Assembly (NCBI GenBank): GCA_043228905.1
Contig: JBHGNT010000008.1
Span: forward strand, 10,788,001-10,852,000
Origin: Azolla caroliniana
Taxonomy: Eukaryota > Polypodiophyta
Direction: 5' to 3'
Length of the DNA: 64,000 nucleotides
The first letter of the stretch is position 1, and each line of letters opens with the position of its first letter. Below the pieces are notes generated by a model. That model searched no databases. It had not been told where the DNA came from and saw nothing but the letters and a program-made list of their open reading frames with translations. The position numbers were made by a program, and so were the translations under genes. Positions 11,301 to 21,439 of this stretch are shown one piece after another.

Positions 11301-12191
11301 AACTCATTGGTAGTGTCAGATGTCACGTTCACTTCTTCCGGACATATCCGGGCATTCATCAAGTACAATGTGTTGACCTTCCGGGCTTGAGCCACTATTA
11401 GGCTCCCTTTGCAGAACTTCATGACACTGTTCCGGATGCTACCCGTGTAACCTTCATCATCTAGCCGACCTCCGGAACGTGTCGGACCAACCTCCGAAAC
11501 ATGTCGGACATCCTTCAGCAGCAACTTGCATCCGGTTGGTGTTGTCAGCCACACGTGTCCTCTGCCAACAATTCAGCAGTTTCCTTCATTCGCCATGTGG
11601 ACACGGCCGTGATCACCAGTTGTGTAGGATGAGAAGCATTTCTGGTCCGGGTCAGGTGGAACGACGTTCTGGAATCGACAACCCACGTTGTCTTGCCGCC
11701 GGCAAGGTTCAACTCACAGTCCTTGGCGATGAGCATTACCTCTTCTTCAGTTGCCGCGATTGCCGTCATTCCCTTGTGGTCCGGTCCCCTCCGGTCTTTA
11801 GCGTTCCGATGCGGTAACCACTTCGAACCGATTTCCTTCTCTTTCCGGAAATGCTGACAGTTCTTCTGGAAGTGCCCCGGCTTCCCACAGTAGAAGCAAG
11901 TGGGCCTTCCCCTTGACTTTGACTGTGTCCCCAACTTTTCCCGGTTCTACGAACTCCAGTTCCTTTGTCTTCTGCGTTCCGATTCGGTAAGGAGCGCTTT
12001 GGAGTTGCCGTCATTCCCTTCTGGTCCGGTCCCCTCCGGTCTTTAGCGTTCCGATGCGGTAACCACTTCGAACCGATTTCCTTCTCTTTCTGGAAATGCT
12101 GACAGTTCTTCTGGAAGTGCCCCGGCTTCCCACAATAGAAGCAAGTGGGCCTTCCCCTTGACTTTGACTGTGTCCCCAACTTTTCCTGGTT
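11261..12191 (-). pseudogene. gag-pro: Element B nucleocapsid-protease region with tandem duplication
   Basis: Two successive CCHC knuckles (CFYCGKPGHFQKNC) are encoded at about 12115-12145 and 11870-11900. They lie in two direct copies of a 245-bp segment (11761-12005 and 12006-12250). 245 is not a multiple of 3, so the second copy shifts the frame. The protease motif follows at about 11690 as VVDSRTSFHLT, where the Gly of DSG has become Arg. The GAG-pre-integrase block (LNTLYLMNARICPEE-type) is at 11554-11261. The original gene would have had one knuckle, as in element A. Confidence 0.85.
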
Positions 12192-12250
12192 CTAGGGACT
12201 CCAGTTCCTTTGTCTTCCGCGTTCCGATTCGGTAAGGAGCGCTTTGGAGT
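11761..12250 (-). repeat. 245-bp tandem duplication over the gag zinc knuckle of B
   Basis: TGCCGTCATTCCCT recurs at 11761 and 12006, and GGAGTTG at 12001 and 12246. Both give a 245-bp offset and the copies are nearly identical, so the duplication is recent. Element A has a single copy of the same region at 1960-2230. Confidence 0.92.
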
Positions 12251-12836
12251 TGGAGCTCGTATCCTTGTCTTTCCGACGCGCCTCCTCATCTACCAAGCTC
12301 GACTTGACTCTTGCTAGGGATAATTGTTTTCCTTCCAGCCCGGCGTTGCCCAAAGTGACAACAAATGTCGCCCAGCTATCCGGGAGGGAACTAAGCAGGG
12401 GCAGTGCTAGTACCTCATCGGAGAGAGGTACTTCCAACGATGTTGCCTGGTGAATCAGCCCCAGGAAGGCATTCATGTGCTCCGCCATGCTAGAGCCATC
12501 TTGGTACCGGAGTCTTACTAGCTTCCGGAATATCGAAACCCGATTAACAACATTTTTGTTCTGAAACATAATGCCGATCTTCTCCCAGAGCTCATGAGCC
12601 TTGCTCTCCTCATTAAAGTTGTTGTACAGGCTCATGTCGATGAAACATCGTATGTACGCCGTTGTCTTCATGTGCATTACCTCCCACACCGTGGCGTCGA
12701 ATTTATCCGGTCTCTTGTCCCCGAACTGAACCGACAACCGAAGATCTTTAACCACGAGCATGTGCCTCATCTTCGACTTCCACACTGAGTAGTTCGAGCC
12801 GATGAGCTTGAACATGCCGCCAAATGAATCTTCCAT
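12192..12836 (-). CDS. gag: Element B gag N-terminal part (214 aa)
   Basis: Open frame from the ATG at 12836, just inside the primer site, to a stop at 12192. It has the copia gag pattern: FKLIGSNYSVWKSKMRHML at residues 8-26, then FIDMSLYNNFNEESKAHELW, QDGSSMAEHMNAF and LLSSLPDSWATFVVTL. It would form the virus-like particle. The zinc knuckle is lost from this frame because the stop and the tandem duplication come just after it. This is the best preserved gag of the left block and is about 95% of the N-domain length expected from A. Confidence 0.85.
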   Translation of the reverse strand: MEDSFGGMFKLIGSNYSVWKSKMRHMLVVKDLRLSVQFGDKRPDKFDATVWEVMHMKTTAYIRCFIDMSLYNNFNEESKAHELWEKIGIMFQNKNVVNRVSIFRKLVRLRYQDGSSMAEHMNAFLGLIHQATSLEVPLSDEVLALPLLSSLPDSWATFVVTLGNAGLEGKQLSLARVKSSLVDEEARRKDKDTSSNSKALLTESERGRQRNWSP

Positions 12837-12850
12837 TCTCTGCGTCGTTT

Positions 12851-12862
12851 CGCTCTAATACC
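12851..12862 (-). promoter_or_regulatory. Primer-binding site of element B
   Basis: Minus-strand TGGTATTAGAGC lies a few bases after the 5' LTR. It differs from the initiator-Met tRNA site by one base. Confidence 0.8.
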
Positions 12863-12866
12863 AGTT

Positions 12867-13423
12867 TGACGCGAAATATGCGGAATATTACTCAGCCACA
12901 ACCGAGTCTCAGATCGTGTCGTTTCGAATCGAACACCGAGAATGGGAATGGAGGTGAATACACGTATACACTGACAATATGACAGAGGGTACACAATATG
13001 TTAACGTGGAAAACCCTAAATGGGAAAAACCACAGGAGTCCACAAACTCCAACTATCACTATGTCGAGAGGAATACAACAAGTGAATATAGAGGCAACAA
13101 CCTCTTGCTCACAATCTTTGCCTGGCCGTGGTTACAACAGAGAATCACTCTGTATCTCTCTCTCTCTTTGCTACGCTCTGTACAACAGTTACACGCAATA
13201 ACTCTATACAACAAATAATGACAACAACAACATAAGTGTTTGCCCTAAGTCATATTTATACTAATATGACTTTCGGGCTATTTACAAATATAGCCACAAT
13301 GGGCTAACAAAAACATATTTACATATATGTCCCTTCATCCGGTGAGAGGTTCTCACCAGGCCTGCATCATCCGGTTCTCACAAGGCCTTTGTCATCCCAT
13401 CCAGAGGGATCGAGATCCTAACA
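12867..13423 (-). repeat. 5' LTR of element B
   Basis: Near-identical to 7978-8556. TG...CA ends are visible (TGACGCGAAAT, ATCCTAACA). It has a shorter CT run (near 13155-13166) than its partner. The LTR pair differs at scattered positions, so the insertion is not very recent. Confidence 0.9.
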
Positions 13424-14868
13424 ACTCTTTTCCTTTCTTCACACATTCGTCGACTTCCATCTGAGAGGGTTGTCTCGATCCATCAGGCTTCATGCTTGTT
13501 TCTCCTATCTTTTTCGTGGCGTAGGTTGGGCTTGCCCTTCTTTCCCTACGTTCCTCGTATTGTGATGCTTTGATGTGCCATCTTCTTCACCAGTTCTTTT
13601 CCTCTTCTCTTCAACAAGAGCTTCATAGTTGTCACACACAACCGCCGCAAAGCTTGTGTTATCATCGACTCGATCCGACCATCCAGTAACTCATCGCACA
13701 TTCCGATCAACAAGTTTTAGATCCTCCAAATCGGTTTTTCCTTTCTTTTCGCACTCGAAGACCGTCCACCAAAACCCAGCTCTTGGCTTGATCGTCTTTA
13801 GATTCTCTCTTCCAACTCGTATCCCAGCCGATGTGGCATAATGCATAGCTTCCACATGCCTTGTGTCTTCCTCTTCCACAATCTTTTTCAGCCCGCCTCT
13901 TCTGAAGTTTACTCTTAATGGCTTCCGGGTCTCGCTTGAGTGGATCATGTTGCCATCCAAATACGACACTCTTGCGAATCGCGTCTTGCAAGTCAGTGCA
14001 CTCCCTTCGCGAGTGCTCGAAGCTGTTGCACCACACACATCTATAGGCTTCTTTTCCCTTGGTTCTGCGTCAACCTAAGTTGGCCAACGATACCACTTCA
14101 AAATTCTTGGAGAGCTCTTCGATTATAGAGTCCTCCATCGCTTTCTTGTCCAAATTGTTGATCGACTTGTAGGCTCGACCGTCTCAAGTGCCTTCCTCCT
14201 CCACGATTGTGGATTCTCCATATCAGTTTCCTCTTGCCATTATCGACGCTTATGGAGACGTCTACAAGCCTTCTTCACCACCACCCAGTCCGCTACTAGG
14301 CCATTTGGTTGTGTTTCGTCGTCCAAAAAATTGGCCAATTCTCGCCGGTCTTTCATATCCACCGCCTTCAGGAATAGCGGGACTTTATCTCCATCGAGAA
14401 CTTGTTGATCAGCACTCAGAAGTCGGTTGTACTTCTGGTCGAATTCCACATATACAGCAGACGCGCACAGATTCTTCCCTTTCTTCTCGAGCCAAACCAT
14501 TAGCGTATGTCGAGTCATCCGTGATGCGTCTTCAAGCATGTATTCAGCGAGAAGCGCCTTTTTGAACTCCACCCACGTTGTGTGCTCGTTTTGGATCTCC
14601 ATGACGTGCTCACGGATCCCTGGTTCCACCACACGTTTGAAGCTAGAAATTGGTTGGAGATTGTTGACATCCCTCTATTGCATCTCATTCGATAGGTAGT
14701 AAGGAAATCCATGATTTTCTTGCCACCAAATCGTCTAGCTATCTTGATTGTTCAATCAACAGCTTTGTCGATTAAAGCCTCTCGATCTCTCACCTTCAGC
14801 ATGTATTCCACAATAGACACCATGCCTTTCGTTAATTCCTCTCCTTGAGTTCCGCTTGTCGAAGCCAT
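13424..14868 (-). pseudogene. gag: Gypsy element C gag
   Basis: The putative start ATG is at 14868 (MASTSGTQGEELTKGM). A stop follows after about 38 codons. The capsid-like body is in the frame 14632-14240 (TTWVEFKKALLAEYMLEDAS, LMVWLEKKGKNL). The zinc knuckle CVWCNSFEHSRREC is near 14020. Downstream is a segment shared with E (CDNYEALVEE). The gene is interrupted at 13424 by element B and resumes at 7977. Related gags: E (46201-45250), V (44835-44650) and G (26285-26782). The family name is not assigned; gypsy type is clear from the linked protease-RT with integrase not between them. Confidence 0.75.
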
Positions 14869-14922
14869 CGTCGCACTTGATATCCTCCATTGCCTTTTCA
14901 TGACCGTTTTACCACTTAATTA

Positions 14923-15752
14923 TGTCGTGAAAATCCGTCAATATGAGTGGATCGTGAGGCAGAACCGTCGGGGTTATGGACTGGAAGGAATTAGTGCTCA
15001 CCCGTACAACACAAGCAAGATTTAAACATAAGACAAGTAGGTGAGAGAAAACGTTTGTTTCTTGCAAAAGAAAATAGATTCTTTATAATTCTAGAATCAT
15101 GTTACAACGGATTGGATATGAATATGAAATATCATTCTTGAAAGAAAGGAGCCAACAACCATGTAAGTTGTGGTCCGATATGAATATGAGAGATTGTTTT
15201 TCCCCAAGGAATGGGAGAGCGAAGAAGTGAAACAAAAAGAAGAGAAGAAAAACCGGAGAAAAAGAAATATATGGGATTCTTTGTTGATCATGCCCTTGAT
15301 GTTCCTTTGCATCCCCATTTTTAGTTGCATGACCTCTACTTTTAGTTGCATGCTTCCATTTTTAGTTGCATGGCCTCTACTTTTAGTTGTATGTGACGTC
15401 TTTATCGGTTGGGACGTGTGTGCGCATGGAGGCATCCACGGCTCTCGGTCAAGGATGCGCACGTACGGTTCGGTCACGACGCATGTACGGATTACGCATG
15501 GGCCAAACCGCGCACACAGGCGGCGTCCCAACCGCGCAGTGTACGCATCCGCGTGCATGTCCCGACCGAGCCATACACCGTCGTGGCTGATCAAGCCGTG
15601 ACCCAAAATCATTTGAGCCATTTATCCACACGGTTTAGACCAAGTCACCTTGAACATTCTATGCTTCACACATACACATAAGTTAATAGGTTCTGGCACT
15701 CCTTATATACTATGGGAACCAATGTTGTCCTATCTATGTGGGATATCTCACA
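14923..15752 (-). repeat. 5' LTR of gypsy element C
   Basis: Minus-strand ends are TGTGAGATATCC and TTCACGACA. The second is followed, after a short gap, by AGTGGTAAAACGGTCATGAA, which lines up with the primer-site block of elements E, V and G. It contains a TATA box and a run of GCAACTAAAA-type direct repeats at 15313-15390. The inner boundary is better supported than the outer one. The 3' LTR is outside the window. The outer flank begins GTTTT. Confidence 0.6.
15701..15710 (-). promoter_or_regulatory. TATA box in LTR of C
   Basis: GTATATAAGG on the minus strand, about 45 bp inside the outer LTR end. Confidence 0.5.
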
Positions 15753-15940
15753 GTTTTGTTTTTCCCAATCTTCTCAAACTTTACACTCACATAACTTGAT
15801 ACTTGTTTATTTGTTTCATATGTAGTAAAATGCGTTATGAAGTTCTTGAAGATGTCCATCTTTCGTACTAATCCATTTAAACTAACCTAAAATAATTATT
15901 TCATTACTTTTCTTATCATGTGTAAAAAATCACACGGCAC
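15753..15940. other. AT-rich spacer, nothing recognised
   Basis: About 190 bp of AT-rich DNA between the outer LTR end of C and the copia fragment H. No coding potential or repeat was seen. It is probably part of the older target sequence. Confidence 0.5.
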
Positions 15941-17060
15941 CACTTGTGCTAAAGATCGATGACCGATTCAATCTTCTATCCTTTGACAAACATGGGTGTG
16001 CTGACGCCATTAGTGTTGAGGATAAACATCCTCCCTTCTTTGCGCCCTTGTGCAATTACCTGGCCTTCTTCCTCGATGAAGCACCCGAGGTGCGTAAACC
16101 GCGCACTTGCATCCCCTACTCAACGATTTGTCCAACCGACACTAGGTTCTTTGTGACAGTTGGAACGTGTAACATGGCTTCCCCTTTTGTCTAACATGGC
16201 TTAAAGGGACTTTTCTGACATGCACAATCGGGTGAGGGGTGTCGTCTCCGGTTTCAACAATCACCGGCTATTCCGGTTTCTCCAAAAAAGAGAACCACTC
16301 TTCATGGCTCGTCATGTCATTGGACACTCCGTAATGAACATACCATACTTCCTCCAATTTGGAAGTAGTCTTCTTCATAGAGCTAGCCTTGTGCTTCATC
16401 ATGAAGGCTAGCCCTTTACCGGTTTTCCCGGTTCCGGATCGTTCCGATCCTTTTGCGTAGTGCGAGCTTTGCCGGTTCCCTTGTCCGACCTTGTTGGATC
16501 CGGATTTATCTCAATCGGCACGCTTCTTCCAACACTCGCTCTCTTTGTGGCCTTTTTTGCCACAGTACCAACATTCTATGTCGGTTTCCGACTTTAACTT
16601 GACTCCCCCTGCTTGTGTAAGGTTTAGAACTAATGTCGGCACTATCTTTGTGCCCTCAGTTCTGCCCTTGCCAGCCACCTCCATTGCGTGCCGACCCACC
16701 TCATCCTCCACGCCCACGGGGCTGATCTACGTCCGGGTACAACATCTGGTTTTCTGATTGAGTGGTCCTAGACCCACTCATGTCGTTTTCTTCGATCATC
16801 AACATTGATTGCAAGTCAAAGAAGGACGGTGGTTTCTCTTGGGTGAGGATAGCTGTCTGGATAGGCCCGTACCTTTGTGCTAGACCTCCGACGTAGATTT
16901 GTGCATTTTCTATGACTAGGACGCATAGTTCCTCCGGTCGAACTTTTCTGTTGGGAGTGAACTCGCCATACCTCTGTCCATATATTTCTCTGTCTGTCCT
17001 TACCAAGTATTGGGTTTTGTCTTTGAAAGCGTTTATCGGCTGCAGAGGTTCTCAACCCTT
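15941..17060 (-). pseudogene. gag-pro: Copia fragment H: gag, zinc knuckle, protease remnant
   Basis: Minus-strand relative of element J. The gag C-terminal half is at 17006-16701 (PPSFFDLQSMLMIEENDM), and the zinc knuckle CWYCGKKGHKESEC is near 16580. The sequence then decays through the protease region to a GAG-pre-integrase vestige (KKGRMFILNT) and stops aligning near 15940. J has the same blocks at 36014-34700. H lacks integrase, RT and RNase H, so it is a 5' remnant only. Confidence 0.75.
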
Positions 17061-17061
17061 G

Positions 17062-17371
17062 CGCTTTGATACTATGTGAAAGTAAACATGTGGAAGCATT
17101 CGACAAACCGGCTCAACCAGATAGCAACAGAAGATGAGAAGGAAAAACTTAACACACAGAGGAGTATGCGTACGCAGGAGAGACAGAGAGAGCGAGAGTA
17201 GAACAGAAACTCTATTAAAAAATAACATTGTGTAACTCGGTACATAGAATGTGCTCAGAGAGAACTTTTATACAAGTCCATAAAGGACTGACAAGTACTT
17301 CAATGCTGATACAAGCGACTGTCACTAACCCCAAAAATATGCCTACGTACTAGGCTGGATCCGTAGGCCTC
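17062..17371 (-). repeat. Primer site and truncated 5' LTR of H
   Basis: A degenerate initiator-Met primer site (TAGTATCAAAGC on the minus strand, 17062-17073) is followed by an LTR starting at 17075. The LTR aligns with that of J (blocks around TTTTATACAAGTCCAT, GACTGACA and AGTACTTCAATGCT). The alignment ends near 17370, short of the expected TTGAGCTTGTATCTCAACA end. Confidence 0.65.
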
Positions 17372-18257
17372 TAATAGCCTACCAATTTGAATCTGATTCG
17401 GCTCCTGGTTCTGGATATCATCCGGACACCGATCTGGTTCTCCGTTCCGGATTCCGATCCGGATTCGGCTGAGCTTGCTCGCTCAACAGAACCTCCTACC
17501 GATGCGGAGTCGGCAAGTGTATTGTCGGCTTGGTCGAGTTTGACTGTTTGTCGAATCTCCAATCCGGCTTGGCAGGTCGGTCTTTCTACGACTACTCTAT
17601 CTATTTCGAACGAGATCTTCTTGCCCACTAATTTCTGTTGGTTCCGCTCAAAGAGGATAGAGTCTTCATTGATGACTACGTCACTGCTTTGGATCAATTT
17701 TCGATTCTCCGGGCGTGCCCATACACGTCTCCTCCTCATAAAGGCATATGAGCATTTGTGTGTGTGTTTTGTATCTTCCTTGCATGTTCGACTGCCTTGT
17801 GTGTGTGTGTTTTGTGTCTTCTTTGTATGTTCGGTCGTCTTGTGACGAGGGACTGTTTCGGCATGCCCATGCACCTCTCCTCCTCATGAAGGCGTCCGAA
17901 CTTTCGTGTTTGCATTCTCGTTCCATTCCTTGTGCGTTTGCCTTGTGTGTTCATCTTTTCTTGTGTCCCGTCCGTTCACTAGTGCGGTGAGCTGGAAAGC
18001 CTCACGAGTTGTGGTCAACGAAAGCCACTGGCCCACAAAAAGGGGCAACGAGCTCTAGCCTGGGAAGTAGTCTTAATCAATAAGCAAGTCTCAGGTCTTC
18101 TCCATCCCTTCTTGCTCCCTAGTTCGAGACCCCCTGTGGTCCTACCCGAGTAACACACACATGCGAAACTTCGCGACACTGGATGAAGAGTCAGCGAGCA
18201 ACGAAGCCTCGGTCATGTAGTCCCTGCACCTAAAGACGGCTTACACGCAAGGAGAAG
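17371..18257 (-). pseudogene. Copia hinge fragment with GT-rich minisatellite; left part of the S target
   Basis: The minus frame 17874-17371 reads like a copia integrase-RT hinge (QSSDVVINEDSILFERNQQK). Upstream of it, 17715-17960 holds degenerate repeats. CCCATACACGTCTCCTCCTCAT and its variant are about 149 bp apart. Between them lie (GT)n-TTTTGTRTCTTC units of about 45 bp. 17960-18257 has no recognisable coding sequence; it contains a TTCGAGACCCC stretch but no tRNA fold. Element S is inserted at 18257/23508. Confidence 0.5.
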
Positions 18258-18331
18258 TGTTGGGGACAAGGTCGTCACTACGGAAGAAAAATCAACATCT
18301 GTGATGGTGAAGAACGTGCGTATGCGAATGA

Positions 18332-18429
<98 letters not shown>

Positions 18430-18625
18430 GCACAAAGAAACGTTATATTTCTCAATAACAACAGTTACAAAAATTACAACCAACCTTTACTAAAGGTTAC
18501 AAAGTCACTATATATAGTGACTATCCTAGGGCAACTGCCCTTTATGCTATTTACAGAAATAGCCCAAACTTGGGCTGTCCAAAGGGATAGTGTGAATACG
18601 GCCATTATACACTCGTATTTTGACA
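18258..18625 (-). repeat. 3' LTR of S, with (TA)n(GA)n
   Basis: Carries about 22 TA dinucleotides (18336-18379) joined to about 23 GA dinucleotides (18380-18425). The partner LTR has only the GA run. Ends in TTTTGACA before the polypurine complement. Confidence 0.92.
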
Positions 18626-18829
18626 CTCCCCCGTAATGGGCGTATACATGGGTTATACTAAAGTTACAGGTATGTACGAGGTTGTCAGACAGATCTGTTT
18701 TGTTCGAGTCAACAGGATCCGAAGACTGAAGCCCGAACCGGCCGGGTCGGAATAGCTGAAGCCGATCTTCAAAGAACCGATGTTTGTTGTCCGAAACCGT
18801 CCTGTGTTGTGTGTTCGACTTTAACCGGA

Positions 18830-20303
18830 CTAATTATTCGTTATGCCCATCTGGTGCCGAAGGGACCGAAAACAATCCGTCGAAAGACACTTGGTCATTC
18901 CATCTTCGACATTATTGGTTGTGCATATTTTCTCGAGACCGATTTTCCCTGAAATGACGCAGTCCCGAACGAAGTGATATTGAACGTTGATATGCTTGGA
19001 GGTGTTGTGGTGAACCGGATTCTTTGACAAAGCAACAACACCCTGACTATCGTTGTAGACAACTAGAGCCGAGTCGAGGTCGACCTATCGAAACGTGTGC
19101 GCCAGCCGACCGAGCCATAAAGCTTCTTTTGTCGCGTCGGATGTAGCTATATATTCCGCAAGATTGCTCCATTGCCAAATTTGAAACAATAACCGGTTGT
19201 TGATTTCTGACTGTCCACACAACCGGCGAAGTCCGAGTCGGTGTAACCGACTACGCATGAGGTTGAGTTCGGGCCAAAAAGAATGTCGTGGTCTTTTGTG
19301 CCAACTAGATATCTAAACACATGCTTGATTGCGTTCCAGTGCGATCGGCCTAGGTTGTGCATGAATCTGCTGACTTCTCCTACATCATGAGAAATATCAG
19401 GCCGTGTCGCGACATCGCGTACATAAGGGAGCCGACTGCCGGTGCATACAGTATTGACTTCATATCTTCCCCCTCCGGACCGGATGTCGGGCAGTCTCGC
19501 TGAGACAACCGAAGGTTAATGGGGAGTGGGGTTGAAGTAGACTTGGCCGAGTGCATGTTGAAGCGTTCCAAGACACGTCCGATGTAGTCGGTTTGAGACA
19601 AGAAAAGTTGTCGTGTATCGCTAAGCCGACTAATCTTCATACCAAGTATGTGTCTTGCCAGACCGAGGTCCTTCATGGCAAACTTCAACCGTAGTTTCCG
19701 AACGAGTTCGGTGACCTCTTCGGCATGCCGTCCGGAGAGTAGCATGTCGTCCACATAAATGATGAAGAAGATGGGAGACCCGTCATGAGCTGTTTTGGTG
19801 AAGAGACAATGGTCATCATCGCTCTTGGAGAAGCCGGACGACTAGATGAGGTCGTCGAACTTCTTGTACCACTGTTGAGGTGCCTGTTTCAGGCTGTACA
19901 AACTCTTCCTGAGTCAGCTGACTAGATGTTCGTGGTCGGATGCCACAAAGCCTTTCGGCTGCTCCATATAGATTTCCTCCTGTAGGTCACCGTGGAGGAA
20001 TGTCGTTTTTACATCTAGCTGAATAAGCTCCAAGTTGTCGACGGCCACGACGCCGAGCATGAAACGAAGGGTTGTCATTTTCACCATTGGTGAAAAGATT
20101 TCGTCGAAGTCGACGCCATATTCTTGTCGAAATCCCTTTGCAACTAATTGGTCCTTGTACTTTGGGTTGGTCGAGTTAGACATCTCTTTTAGTCGATAGA
20201 CCCACTTACACAGAAGAGCACGTCGATTCTTCGGTAATTTGACCAAGTCCCAAGTCTTGTTTGTGCGAATGGAGTGCATTTCCGACTCCATCGCTAAATG
20301 CAC
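18830..20303 (-). pseudogene. pol: Element S reverse transcriptase and RNase H
   Basis: The RT starts at 20303 (EMHSIRTNKTWDLVKLPKNR, then KMTTLRFMLGVVAVDN and HGDLQEEIYMEQPKGF). A stop near 19914 is followed by a frame holding the catalytic box, which is damaged: the track reading at 19754 starts directly at MDDMLLSGR. It continues LGMKISRLSDTRQLF and ALMYAMSR-type sequence. RNase H at 19362-18830 has YTDSDFAGC and TSKHINVQYHFVRD. Between 19147 and 19030 the TKEALWLG and DSQGVVALS blocks are frame-disrupted. Several stops make it inactive. Confidence 0.82.
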
Positions 20304-20422
20304 GGTGGCTAAGTCGACAGATGCTTCTTCATAAGACGTCGGTTCGCCGGTGTCGGTAAAGAAAATTCCGGGAGAGTACCTTTCTAGAGGTTGCGACAGT
20401 CTCTCGGATCTTTGAGGTATGA

Positions 20423-21431
20423 CTAGACTAGTTGCATCGGGTATAGGTGTCGGATGATTGGAAGCCGATCCATTCGGCTATGTTGAATCGGTGGATTCAG
20501 GACGAGAGGTGTTGTTACCCGTGAAACCGATCTTGTGTTGTGGGCTGGGCTTTCATGAAGGGTTGGCACTTCGGAAAATATTACCCTTCGGACTTCAATA
20601 GGCCTTTCGGCCATTTTATGCATAGCCGACTCGTTGAACATGACATCCGAACTTTGGACGATTTATCTGTGCTCAAGGTCCCAAAGTCGGTATCTGATCT
20701 CCCCGTCAGGTCCATATCCAAGGAAAACGCATTTCCTTGATCTTAGTTCGAGTTTCCGGGGGTCATCTTTCGGTATGAGGGCATACGCCTATAAGGTGTT
20801 GTATATTCACGTTGAATGCCGCATTCCGGGCAAAATTTGACGGATTTTTCAAACTTGAATTCTCCTCCGTTGTCGGTTCGGAGACATTTCAGTTTCTGAC
20901 CGGTCTGATTTTCGACCATTGCAAGACATTCAGAGAAGATTGAGAACACCTGATCTTTGGTTCTAATGGGGTAAGCCCACACCTTCCGAGTCGAGTCGTC
21001 AATAAAACTGACGAAGTACGAAGCACTATCGAGAGACTGATGTGGCATCGGGCCACAGATGTCCGAGTGGATCAAATCGAGGGGCTCGATTCTCGTGGTG
21101 CTGATGTCGGGTGGGATGCGGCTACCTGTTTGCCGTACTGGCAATACTCTCAGAATTGGTGATCTAAGAAGGAGAGCTTGGGTATGTAACCGGCTCTGGA
21201 TAGGTGTGTTATGCCGACCTTGCTGAGGTGTCCAAGTTGTCCGTGCCATAACAATGACACGGGGATATCAACCAAAAATAAGTCACCCTCTTTGAGTGTG
21301 ACAGATAAAGGGTACAAAGAGTGTACCTTTGGTCCTCGAGCAAGCAGGAGGTTCCCTTTCTGGAGTGTCCACCCTCCTGATGAGAACCCGGCATAGATGC
21401 CGGCTTCGTCAAGTTTTCTGACCGAGATCAA
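20423..21431 (-). pseudogene. pol: Element S integrase, internally deleted, and hinge
   Basis: From 21431: LLWHGQLGHLSKVGITHLSR, with the zinc-binding part frameshifted near 21150. The core follows with LIHSDICGPMP, YFVSFIDDSTRKVWAYPI and CLRTDNGGEF. After QREYTTPY the sequence jumps straight to the post-integrase box (FLGYGPDGEIRYRLWD). This removes about 250 bp including the NGVAER segment with the third catalytic residue. The hinge remnant with ESAMHKMAERPIEVRR is at 20641-20423. The deletion alone rules out integration activity from this copy. Confidence 0.8.
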
Positions 21432-21439
21432 GGGACTTG

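Larger units (their letters stand above)
7978..13423 (-). mobile_element. Complete Ty1/copia element B, nested in gypsy C
   Basis: Two LTRs in direct orientation (7978-8556 and 12867-13423) enclose gag, protease, integrase, RT and RNase H in copia order on the minus strand. The sequences on either side belong to one gypsy element (C). Gag with a CCHC knuckle lies to the right; the conserved post-gag segment and protease lie to the left. The flanking pentamers GTTCT (7973-7977) and ACTCT (13424-13428) agree at three of five positions, so the target duplication is eroded or the boundary is off by a base or two. Total length about 5.45 kb. Confidence 0.9.

Noticed and set aside
18118-18137. tRNA gene or SINE (TTCGAGACCCC B-box-like)
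   Set aside because: No A box at the right distance, no cloverleaf, and no 3' tail or duplication.
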